Source: Thinopyrum elongatum
Lineage: Eukaryota > Streptophyta > Magnoliopsida > Poales > Poaceae
Assembly: GCA_011799875.1 (NCBI GenBank)
Contig: CM022297.1
Coordinates: 365,184,921-365,248,920, forward strand
Length of the DNA stretch: 64,000 nt
Direction: 5' to 3'
Shown here: piece by piece, positions 1-10,228 of the stretch
How the letters are laid out: every line of letters starts with the position of its first letter
Numbering within the stretch: position 1 is the first letter of the stretch
Translations under genes and position numbers: made by a program
The notes under the pieces: generated by a model
Told to the model about the DNA's origin: nothing
What the model saw: the letters and a program-made list of their open reading frames with translations, nothing else
Database searches by the model: none

Positions 1-2235
1 CTGTTGCAAGTTACAATAAACGCCCCGGTCGTAGGTCTTGATTTCTTTTGCACTAAGATCCCTACCAAGAGAGAGGAGCTTCTCCAATTTCTGCTCGAGA
101 ACTGGTTGAAACTGTGAGAAAAGTTTTGTGTACATTTCATTAATAACTTTGCCAATTTTCACCTTGGCCTGGAATTGAAAAAAAAACATCAGAAATTATT
201 AATATCGAAAATGAAAAATAACTTCTGACCTACTGTACATTCTGTCAAGAATTGTAGAAAAGGCATGTATAATGTGCGCAGAAGCACACGTGATGTGCTG
301 TGGGAAGCGCGGCTAACAAAGTCCATGAATCATAGTCAACACATTCCTTGAAGGAGCACAACAAACGTACTGGACGAAGCATACCCGACGTACTGTACGA
401 AGCATGGTTGACCTACCGCCGCAAGGAAGCACTGCTATATTTAACACAAAAGCACAGCTAACGTACTATAGGAAGCACATCTAATACCCTGCAGCAAGCA
501 CAGGTTACATTTTCCAGCAGTCACAGGAAACCAACTAGACGAAGACTCGTAACCTACTTTATGAAGTATGTCTAACCCGCCGTAGGGAAGCGGAGCTATA
601 AGCATCATGGTAGCACACATTAGCTAACGCAGGGAAGACATGTATTTGTTTCGTAAAAACTTAGAGAACATCATTTCAAACATAAATCAAGTGCACAAGC
701 TGGAAATCACTTACGGAACAAAGTTTTTCTTGAGGCACAAATTCTTCTATGTAGGCCTCTAGTCTGGGACTCATTTGAAAAAACGGCCCCTTGAAGTTAG
801 GTGGTGGGTGGAAAGGCGTGCGCCTAATGTCTTCCAGCTGCCATTCGGAAGGAAATAATGACAATCAAGTCAAATTAATATATGGCAGCTAAGTCATTAT
901 GTTGAGTTGAAAACTTCACCAAAGGAAAATGATGAAAAGTTCACTCACCGTGTGTTTCCCAAAAATTTCGTCCTCTGTTGACAGGCTGTCTATGTTAGCA
1001 TAATTCTTAATGGCCTCTGTATCCCATGTGACAAGCCTTGCACGAGTATCAGATTTGAGGTCCATAATCTTCGTATCCAGGTACTCAAAATATGTTATCT
1101 TCCAAGGGGGAAGAGGTAAAAATGAATCATGTTCTCGTAGCTGCTTCTGGGTATAAAGAAATATAAAAGTTAATGAACGAACCACTGGAATCAAGAGGCA
1201 GCCACACAGGGCGCCTGTGAATCCTTTGTCCTTGAAGGTCTGGAGTGATGCCACCAACTTCTTTGTGACAGCATTGGACCAATCATATGATGATATGTTA
1301 CTTGCTGGTCCTTCTAGAGCGGCTAAGTAGTCGGGGCTAACACAATCATATGTCGTTGGGCATAGAAATTCCGTTGTCGCAAACATCACGAAAACCCGCT
1401 GAAACACTTCTCCTGTCAGCTCCGGGGTCATGAGATTAGTTAACTCTCTGATGTTTGGAGCGTGCCCAGCACACCAAGTCTCAGACTTAACCTGACATCT
1501 GAAAGCTTCTGAGCATTTTCTAGGGATAATCTGCCAGCCCAGTGGAATTCCTAAGATCCGGTGCACGGTGTATGAGTTGATAAAGAATCTGTATCCACTA
1601 GGCAGTATGAAACACCTGGGTGGGCAATCAAAATAGCGGACAAGCCAGCGAACGAAACACCTCGGAAGCTCGCGGCAGCACAGATCAAGAAGGTATCCAA
1701 AACCAATATCTCTGAGAAGCTGCTTTTGTGGTTCTGTTAGCTTCTCACAGACAGTAATGAATTTCTGCAAGCTTAGTTTTGTGCTGAACTCTTCTTCATA
1801 TTCAGCCATTGTAACAGCCCTGTGGACAAAGATAAGAAATGACCTTTAACAAATGTATTGTTGAACCACATGCTTTTCTGGGAGAAGCTTACATATAAAC
1901 GTCGAGTCAGCAAAACAGACACAAATATTTAAGCCGTGATTAAAAATGCAGCTAGAATGAGAGGCATTGATTTCCAAAGAAATTTCAACGACACACGCGA
2001 GATGCATGAAAAAAAACACCTACTTCGAGGCAGCAAGCTGCTTCTTTCTCCTGTACTCCTCAACAAGCTTTTTGTGCGTTGCACGTTTTAACTCGATCCT
2101 TAGTCTCTCTATCTCTAGTTGGTCATGAACCATGAAATCTTGCATGACAATCTCTGTGCCATCGACAGACTGAGACTGAGTCTCTGACAGCTGTGGGGTG
2201 GAGTCCATCTCATCGAACTCTACATAAGAGGTCAT
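1..2235 (-). CDS. Plant mobile domain (aminotransferase-like PMD) protein, 5' part, runs off the window
   Basis: Four exons join in frame on the minus strand: 2235-2024 (ATG at 2235; donor AA|GTAGGT), 1819-949 (acceptor CAG|GGCTG, donor CACG|GTGAGT), 837-715 (donor TCC|GTAAGT) and 168-1, which continues past the window edge. The first exon encodes an acidic, then lysine/arginine-rich stretch likely to form a coiled coil. The second carries the family signature: a CCRELPRCFVRWLVRYFD segment, then FILPSGYRFFINSYTVHRILGIPLG-like residues, near residues 110-160 of the joined protein. Proteins with this domain occur in grass genomes as cellular genes and as passengers of MULEs and other transposons, often fused to a C-terminal Ulp1-type cysteine protease. 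No protease part lies inside the window. The ATG at 1809 is a weaker alternative start, because an open exon joins upstream of it. Domain assignment is from recognised family style, not a search. The last intron carries the 23-bp array described separately. Confidence 0.65.
278..648. repeat. Degenerate ~23-bp periodic array inside the last visible intron
   Basis: About fifteen diverged units of 22-25 bp follow one another. Each starts near GAAGCAC (GAAGCAT, GAAGCGC and AAGCACA variants) and continues roughly as RGCTAACGTACTGTA. Units can be read at 278, 301, 376, 399, 425, 451, 471 and onward. No two units are identical, so it looks old or was generated imprecisely. The core is the reverse complement of the GTGCTTC/GTGCCTC core of the plus-strand arrays between 8.9 and 31.8 kb. 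Confidence 0.6.
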
Positions 2236-2949
2236 GAGACATCATCGTTACCAGGTCAGCTACGTAAGACAGTTGTTAGCAGACCATGTGAGACCATCAT
2301 CAACAGCTCGGTTAGCTAAGACGGATTCTAACTCTGAGTTAGTAACTGCTTTGCAAACACGAACGTAAGTCCTTTGGATCCCTCCTATAAATTGCGGATC
2401 TATACAATCATTTAACCTGTGACCTCATGTTTGGGATCAGCATAGTGAATTTTGACTGCAGTCTCATTGAGCTCTGCAACTAATATAATCTGTGGTCACG
2501 AGAGTCCTTAAGTTTTACATGGCTGGAGATATAACTCAACTTAGCAAAACCACGGCGCAAACATGCAGCTGGCAGGATTAAAGTGAGGTCAGCTGAGTCT
2601 GAATTTTAACAAGGTGCAACAGTTTGAGCACGGACCAGCTGAAAATAATTGGATCCGGAACATATATTTAAATCGTGCCCCACCTGTCGTGTTGCGCACA
2701 TGCGATGTGTACCCAGCCCGCGGAATTGCTAGCACCGGAATTTTTTTGTTCAAACGATGAATCGGTGGGATAATCATGGAGAGGAAGCAATGGATTACCT
2801 GAGCAGGAGATCCACGGCGTGTGAGATGAAGGAGACCGATAATTTTTCAGGGAAGAGCGAGCGCTGTGGAGGGATCAGGAGGAGACTATAGGTTTTCCTT
2901 TGGAGAGCTAGAATATCCTTCGCCTGTCGCCACCGACGCTAGATGGAGA

Positions 2950-3200
2950 GAGATTTGGAACTCATCTGCGGACGACCCCACAAGTTAGTCAAATACTTAG
3001 AGGAACTATTTGAGAGCCCACATGTCAGTACGACGATGAAGTCCACCTACCACATCTTCTCACGCCAGATGGAGGTAGTCGTAGAACTCATGTACGGCCG
3101 ACCCCACAAGTTAGTGAGAGATTTAGAGGAAGTAGTAATTGAGAGCCCACTTGTCAGTTCGACGGTCAAGTGAAGTCGACTTACCACATCTCGTCACGCC
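2950..3200. repeat. Two-copy ~120-bp tandem duplication
   Basis: The units at about 2954-3066 and 3080-3200 share the landmarks GACCCCACAAGTTAGT, GAGAGCCCAC.TGTCAGT, CCACATCT and TCACGCC in the same order. An ORF of 76 codons runs through it, but its two halves simply translate the duplicated DNA. Confidence 0.7.
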
Positions 3201-4012
3201 GAGAAACATGTGCACCTCTCATGCGCCGCAAAACTTGCCCCACCTATTAGGTGATTCTTTTCCTGCACGCAAAAAATCGAAGCAGACTCTCTCTTTCTCT
3301 CTCTCTCTCTTCTAGATTCAAAACTATCCAAGGAGATCGCTGACAAACTGTAGGGAAGCAGATCCCCCCACAAATTCGAAAGGTGTGAGTTCCGAACAAT
3401 CAGCGCATAAGATTCGGCAATCAAAGTTTAGTAAAAAAATTATCAACGCACCTTCGCGTGGCGATTCCTGATACACGAGATTCAATTTTCGCGATGCTGG
3501 TTTTGGGTCTATGCCGAAACCTCACTTCATTATATCTATGTTGTCGTGGTACATGCTGGATGGTTTTTCAGTTTCCAAGTCCTTTTACGGCAGTAGGTAG
3601 TGTGGTTCTTAATTCAACATTACGCTTCTGTTAAAAAATATTACGATGTTACTTCCTAAGTTGGTCCTCGGGAAGCTGCAGACAGAAATTATGTTCCGTA
3701 AATGTTATTGCTTAGAATCACTGTGACGGTGTTGATGAAATACCTGAGGTTGGAATGCATAGTACGAAACTGCTTGGTTGTACATTGTTGATGAATTCGT
3801 TGTGGTCGGGATTCATAGAATAAAACTATTTGGTTTGACACTGCAGCTCTGATTTGAGTTTGTTTTTTGTTTTTTGTACTCTCATCCTTGTAATATCAGC
3901 TTGTTCCTTTTGTTAGGATTCATGGTTATCTTTGTGTTAAGTGTTGCACAAGCAAACTAGCATCAGGATCTCACTTTGGTTGAGGTTGCAGTTTAATTAA
4001 AAATTAAAATAT

Positions 4013-4030
4013 GTATATATATATATATAT
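4013..4030. repeat. AT microsatellite
   Basis: A run of about eight to nine TA dinucleotides in AT-rich intergenic sequence. Confidence 0.8.
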
Positions 4031-4176
4031 CAATTCTATAGAACTAAAAATATATCTCTGTTGTGTGGTAAGTGTAAAAGGTTAGTAAGAACGATTGAGA
4101 TCGACTTGGAAAAGGTAACAACACTGATACTGCAGGTGCATAACGTTTATTTTTATTATGTCTCTTTTTCTGGCAG

Positions 4177-5802
4177 ATGTTCAGGACTGCGTCATTTGAT
4201 CAGGACAACAGGGACGGTCGGTCTTTGAACGACATTGGCAAGGATTATGGGAGGAAGGTAATAGTAAGGCAGTTGAACATTAGCATTTGGGGTTATTTGG
4301 TCTTTCATTTCTGCAACGTATGCTGTCAAAGTGCCACCACTGAACACCAAAGAGTAGATCATTAACAAAAAATGATTAATATCTCCTGGATGAATTCTGT
4401 AATATCTGTTTATCCTGTGCATCTACTCTGCAGTTGAGTCTCGAGAAGTGGAAGAAAAAGAAAGTACTACAAAACAAGAAGAAGATCAAGGATGCAGATG
4501 CCGTCCAACAGGCACATGCCATGCGGGCTGGAATAATTGGAGTCAAGAGTGAGATACAAGTTCTTGGCAAACGTCCCAACCAGGAGCATGGTGTGCAACA
4601 GACACCTGCGAAGAGGAGCATTCTAAGCAGCAGAAACTCCACTAAGCAGACTGTGCAGGTAATGATGAAAACTTCAAACGCTGGTTTTGAACATGCGTGG
4701 AAGTTTTACGTGCTAATTCTTCGTAATACTCGCACGTGCATCTAATTATTTTGTGGTTTCAAGACACAGATGTCCGCAAAGGCGCAGAGTAGGTATTGTG
4801 ACGGCCCAACTTTTGAAGGCGGTCACGGTGAAGAGGTACAGGGTAACAGAATTTCCATTGATGCAAGCAGAAGGATCATTGGCAACAAAAGCATTGATGT
4901 TGAAGGATTGAGTACGGTTTGCACAAACAAGAAGAGCCCAACGACAAAATCAAACATAGGAGGAATAAACTTTACCGTACAACAGCACCAGAAAGCAATA
5001 CAGATGACAGCAAATACGAACGCGCAACAACATTTAAAGCAAATGTATTTTTTTTGTTAGCAAATTTTTCAGTGTTTTCGCATGGTATATTAAATTATAA
5101 TATATTGCACAGGCTTACGAGCAAGGAAGCAAGCATCACGGTAGTCCACAGTTCACTGAGAACATAAGGCAAGGGCCTTTGAAAGGATCACCTGTGGCGT
5201 TCAACATGAGGGGTCCTTCCAAAGGATCTCCGATGGCATTCAGAATCGTCAGTGAAACCACCAATGCACGGAGGATGTCGCCAAGATTTGCTGGACAAGA
5301 GAGGTATGGGAAAACAAAGGTGACGTCGGAACTATGCTTTTTCAATTCACCTCACAAACAGTCTTTTGCAAGAACAGGGTAAAGTGCAAAACGGGAGGAC
5401 GGCTGTCCGTCTGGTACGGCTGTATGTGCAGTTGTTCTCCTGTATATGATGCCACCAGAAGCACTGTTGTTGTGCCTCTCTGGTTGTATGGTGCAAACAG
5501 AAGCACAGTTGTTCCTCTGGTCCAGATGTATGTGTAGCATGGCCACATCTGTGCTGCTCGGTATAATTTGAATAGTGCCTCTGGTATACCACTTATACTT
5601 GGAGAAGAGGCACGGGTGTGGTTTTGGTATACCAGATGAGCCCTGATGAATCATATAAATCTTTTGTTTACAAATTAAAAAAATGCATATGCTTCAACAG
5701 GCTCTGGACACCTAATTTTGTTTCGTGCCATGTGTTCAGGACTTGGCGGAGGGGATAACAGATGAGGCAAAGAAATATCATAGTCCTCCATCCATCATGA
5801 AG
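4177..5802 (+). CDS. Candidate upstream exons of the FAR1-like gene
   Basis: Five open segments flanked by good splice signals precede the main FAR1-like ORF. They are 4177-4257 (after CAG, donor AAG|GTAATA), 4434-4658 (CAG ... CAG|GTAATG), 4764 to about 5044, 5113-5319 (CAG ... AAG|GTGACG) and 5740-5802 (CAG ... AAG|GTAACA). Several are multiples of three and join in phase. The third-to-fourth junction and the junction into 5854 do not keep phase with canonical sites, so the model is incomplete or the gene is broken here. The encoded peptides are basic, low-complexity and rich in K, Q, S and T, with repeated GSP(V/M)AF motifs in exon four. No domain is recognised. They may be an N-terminal extension of the FAR1-like protein, a separate small gene, or noncoding leader. 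Confidence 0.35.
5395..5655. repeat. RTGCYTC-type degenerate repeats in an intron
   Basis: Between the fourth and fifth candidate exons the sequence repeatedly shows AAGCAC(T/A)GTTGT, GTGCCTCT and TATACCA words. Both orientations of the core occur (GTGCCTCT near 5490 and 5574, AGAGGCACG near 5605). Irregular spacing separates this from the cleaner arrays elsewhere, but the vocabulary is the same. Confidence 0.45.
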
Positions 5803-5853
5803 GTAACACAACGTTGACAGCAGCAAGTAGTATACAGCGGCAGCACAGATTGC

Positions 5854-8316
5854 ATGGTAGAAGCAGCACAGTCCCTTGGATGCACGAGTGCCGGAGAAGC
5901 AGGGAGCAGCATTCCAGAAGGCGAGAGTGGAGAAGCAGAATCATTCATGGATTTGACCGTGGCATGCAAAAATGACACTCCTGCATTTGGCAAACAACAG
6001 AGCAGTAGCAGCTCTGTTGTAAATGGACCTGTGGCTGGCGATGAATCTGATGTCGTCAGAAGTGAATGCAATCAGACGAACGAAGACACGGTAGACAGCA
6101 TCATCATGGCGCCGCTGACGATTGTAGAGAAAGAAATGGACGACATGTTCAAAGAAGGCATATACCCAACGATTCAGGAGGTCACCGAAGCGCTCGAACC
6201 AGAGGGTGGTATGCCATTCGGATCATTGGATGAGGCCTTCTTCTTTTTCTGCAGATATGCGAGAAGGGTTGGCTTTGCGGTGAAGCGATCAACGAGCAGA
6301 AGATCGACATTTGATGGGGAGCTTGACAAGCAGGTGTTCCAGTGCACCAAGGAAGGGCAGAATGAAACAACTGAGAGACTTGTTAAGGGGAGAAGGAGCA
6401 GCTACTTGATCCGGATAGGCTGCCCAGTCCAAATAATAGCCAAGAGGGATACAGATAGGAGGAAATGGTACCTGAAGAACGTACGCCTAGAGCACAACCA
6501 CCAACTTCACCCATCTGATTGGATGCTGAAGTTCATGAGATGCTATAAGAAGATGACACCTCAGGAGAAATTCTTTATACAAGTGCTGCAAAAGGCGAGG
6601 TTAGAGCCAAGGAAGGTTATGCAGATTTTTACTGCGATGGGGAAACCGAGGCGAGAAATTATGTTCGACATGATTGACATAAGCAACATTGCATGCCGGG
6701 ACAGGGCTAGAGAGCACAATACTGATATCGGGGACACCATGAAACTGTTTGCCGATATGCAGAGGAAGAGGGCGAGATTCCACCATGTGGAAGAGACAGA
6801 CGGCAACAATACAGTGCGGAGCCTGTTCTGGACAGACTCCTTGTGCAAGATGAATTATGATCTATATGGAGATTACGTGTCTTTTGACACGACATTCTCT
6901 ATGAATATATATGGCTTGCCATTTGCACCAATTATAGGTGTCGACAACCATGGGTCGACCGTCCTGTTCGGAGTAGGCCTTTTAAAGGATGAGAAAATAG
7001 GGTCATTCAAATGGCTCCTAAGCACGTTTGTCGAGGCAATGGGAGGAAAAGAGCCGAAATACATAATAATAGACCAGGACCAGGCGATGAAGACTGCAAT
7101 AAAGGAAGCTCTTCCCAGAATAAGGCACAGGTTCTGCTGGTGGCATATTAGGAAGAACATGAAGGAAAATAACGCAACAGTGTTTGCGCAGCACCCAGGG
7201 ATGTCTGATGATTTATTTCGAATCGTCAAAAACTCACTAGATCAAGACGAGTTTGAGCGTTCTTGGAAAGCAGCAATTTCTGTGCACAAGGCAGAAGGCA
7301 ACAAACACCTGAACACGCTATGGGAACTCCAAAACTTCTGGGTGCCAGCCTACTTCAAGGACTGCTTCTATCCTTTCTCGTCAACAACCACACGCAGTGA
7401 GAGCACAAATTTGATGTGGACGAATTATGTCAGCCACAAGGACACTATAGCAAGGTTTGTTGGTGCGTATCACATGATTCAGCAAACTTGCCTTGCAACG
7501 CTTGACAAGAAAAGGCACCGAACAGTTGAGAAGACGCCATCACGAGAGACGGGTTTTCTGATTGAAACAGAAGCAAGTGAAATATACACGACTGAAATTT
7601 TCAGGAAATTCCAGCTGGAGCTACGGAACCGGACATGCTACAAGTGCTCTGACCTGGCAAAGGGGAGGCAATATTTTTTAAAAAGGATTATTGAGCCTAG
7701 AACAAAAGTGTAGAAACCATATCCGGGCGAGGAATTTGATAGGTCTGAGTTCAGGGTAGATGTGGATGAGCAAAAGGAAATATACAGTTGCAGCTGCAAG
7801 AAAATGAGTAGGGATGGCATTCAGTGCTGCCATGTGCTTAAGGTGATGGACCAAACAGGCATGGTCGATCATCTTCCAAAATCCTTCATCATCCCCAGAT
7901 GGACTAAGAATCTATCACAGAGCTTGAAAGTGCTGTCTACAAGTCAAGATAATAGCATGACCGCACAAGACGATGAAACTATGAGATTCAGCCTCGCTTA
8001 CGCTGAGTTGTCGGATATTTGTTCACATGCTTGCAGAAAAGACAAAGCATACGGTGTGCTGCATGAGTGCAGGCAAGATATGAAAATAAAAGTCATGGCG
8101 GCACTTGCTGAGGAACCAGACACAGGCATTCTTGCCAAAAGTCTAAAGAACCCTCCCATGGGTGGCTCAAAGGGCATGAAAAAAGGAGATCGAATCAAAG
8201 CTGGTTCTGAGAAGAAAGGAAAAGGCAACAAAGCCACATCCAAGTGCGTCCATTGTGGAGAAAAGGGTCACAGGAAAACAAACTGCCCGGAAACCCAGAA
8301 GTCCAGGAGAGGATGA
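5854..8316 (+). CDS. FAR1-related (FRS) / MULE transposase-like protein with one internal stop
   Basis: One frame runs from ATG 5854 to TGA 8316 and is interrupted only by TAG at 7711-7713; the protein would be 820 residues. Domains in order: an acidic N-terminus; a FAR1-type WRKY-GCM1 zinc-binding domain (about residues 125-215, with FQCTKEG, GCPVQI and EHNHQL); a MULE transposase core (about 330-500) with FDTTFSMN and IIDQDQAMK supplying the expected acidic residues, then RFCWWHIRKNM; a conserved FSSTTTRSESTN segment; a SWIM finger after the stop (CSC ... CCHVLK); and a C-terminal CCHC knuckle (CVHCGEKGHRKTNC). FRS proteins are transcription factors derived from Mutator-like transposases; autonomous MULEs encode the same architecture. 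Truncation at the TAG would remove SWIM and knuckle. Whether it is a host gene or a transposon cannot be settled without the terminal inverted repeats. Confidence 0.8.
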
Positions 8317-10140
8317 GGATTGGAGAGGAGAATAGGAAATTGCAGCAGGAGAAGAGGGCAAGGTCAATGAAATGGCCGACAACACTGACAACCCCATCGA
8401 GGACATCAAACGGCTCAGGAGAATGCACTCCAAGCCCAGGAGGAAGACGGCAAAAGCCAGCAACTCCAACCACCCCACTGACAATAGCCAGCATTTACCA
8501 AAGTCTTGCATCTACGCCAGAATCCAACATCACACAAGCTAGGCACACAGAATGCACGCAGGGAAGCCCGGGACAAGGCACGTAATCTGCGCAGTCCACT
8601 TCCAGAAAGGAAAGATCTGAATGGAGACTATTTGGTACCGGAGAACAGTACGAATAAAAAAATTAAAAGGTAATAATGCAGCTTAAACAGGACATAAGGA
8701 AAAAACAGTGATGACCGCCATCTTTCTCATTGTTTTTTGCTTTTTATGTATATTAATTTTATAGGTAAATAGGTTGAATAGCTACGCAGAAGGGTGGAGA
8801 AGGAAGAATGGATTGCTGAAGATTCAAAAACAAGGCCGCATGTGGAGCGATGAAACATCAAGTGATCGGTGAGGAGGGTGGGCGGGTGTCGAATGTTTAT
8901 TTTGTCGTGCTGTGGTTATAAGAACGGCTTGTAAGTTAATTTGCTGCAGTTATAGAAACAAAACAAATTTAAATAAGAACACATTTTGCTTCTTTATGTA
9001 TTTTTACTCGGCGGAGAAAAATATAAGAGGCACAGGTTTCCTTATTATTTTCCGCAGCCGTGGGTTTCTGAACGTGGATGTTGTAAGTATACAAGCATGC
9101 TTCTCTGCTGCGACACGGAGAGATAAAAATAACTGAAGGGCAAGCAGCCACGGCCATGGCACTGGTAAGTGTTCAACCGTGACTCTCACGGTTGCATGGT
9201 CACGCCCATCGTCGTTGCATGGAAACATTTTAAGCACAGAATCTGGGTCGTGCTTCTGGGGGGGCGCATAACCGTGGCTTTCTTGGTAACTCTACCTCGC
9301 CTGTTCTCACGCCTGTTCTTATGTTATGAATGCATGTCTGTAAGTAATTGAAATATAGACTAGATAATCATGCTTGCGATGCGTGTCCAACCGTGCCTTA
9401 TGTGCCTTCACGCCGTGCTTCTGTGATGCAAAGATTTCAAACACAACAGGTCACAGTTGTGTTTGTGTTTCTGTTTCACAAATGGATATAGTGCCTAGCA
9501 GTAGGTTCACGGTGTTTCCTGTGAGAGAATCACGTCTTTACATGCTACTGAAGCACGTGGAATCACGGCCATGCCTGTGTGGCATGTAGAACAGTGCGTC
9601 TCATATCACTTCATGACCATTTTGTGGTATGTGACAAACCGTGTCTTTGCCATGGCCGTGCCTGTGTGGCAGGTAGAACAGTGCGTCTCGTATCACTTTC
9701 ATACGAAGGCATGACCGTGTGTGTGGTATGTGACAAACCGTGCCTCTGCTATCACTTCACGTCCTTGCTTTTGTCTGTGAGCGTTTCGGCAGAATCATCT
9801 AGAAGGCAGAGGCACGGCCTTGAATCTCCTTAACTTTGAAACGGTCTTTATAGTGACTTCATGGTTAACGTGCCCGTGGAAAATTTTGCAGCTCACAGAG
9901 GCAAGATGACTGTAGAACCGTGCTTCCGACATCGAACAGATTCTTCTAATGAATGTGTGTGGTAAATAATTAAAACACGGAGGGGCACGCCCGTGCCTGG
10001 TCTGCATGTACAACAGTGCATCTTGTACCATCAAAGCCGTGGCTCTATTTAATGTTTCAAGCAGCCATCTACCATTTACTTGTTACGAGTAGTAATTAAC
10101 CTGGACCCTCCCGTAAAAAAAAGAGGTAATTAATCTAGAC
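8317..10140. repeat. Non-coding region grading into the CRTGMCTCT array
   Basis: From about 8.9 kb onward the sequence is filled with diverged copies of words such as CCGTGCCTC, CCGTGACTC and CCATGCTTC, usually 22-24 bp apart or at multiples of that. The segment 8910-9140 is duplicated, diverged, at 12990-13225, and 9315-9560 at 23905-24160. Nothing before 8.9 kb is recognised apart from the likely 3' end of the FAR1-like gene. Short ORFs here translate repeats. Confidence 0.55.
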
Positions 10141-10228
10141 CCCTCCGCTCCCCGTCGGTATGTATGTTGCTTCGTGGATTGACAGGTTGTACTCCATTTT
10201 TCCAGATCCACCTCACTGAGCACTGGTC
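9961..10228 (+). promoter_or_regulatory. Conserved promoter block of F-box copy A, TATA box degraded
   Basis: The ~260 bp before the start is shared with copies B (17820-18081), C (24370-24662) and D (28725-29013). It includes AAATAATTAAAACACGGAGG, a GGTAATTAATCT box and a pyrimidine-rich stretch. Where B, C and D have TATTTAAG, copy A reads TATGTATG at 10159-10166, so its core promoter is probably impaired. Confidence 0.5.

Larger units (their letters stand above)
2236..4176. other. Divergent intergenic region between the PMD and FAR1-like genes
   Basis: There is no convincing coding sequence. It probably holds the promoters and 5' leaders of both divergent genes. It contains a tandem duplication at 2950-3200, a CT-rich microsatellite near 3285-3312 and an AT microsatellite at 4013-4030. 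Short ORFs here are not supported by family resemblance. Confidence 0.5.

Noticed and set aside
278..648. CRISPR-like appearance of the 23-bp array
   Set aside because: Units are contiguous and all diverged, with no constant repeat plus unique spacer design, and the DNA is plant nuclear.
2943..3173. 76-codon plus-strand ORF with two similar halves
   Set aside because: It is the translation of a ~120-bp tandem DNA duplication, with no splice context or family resemblance.
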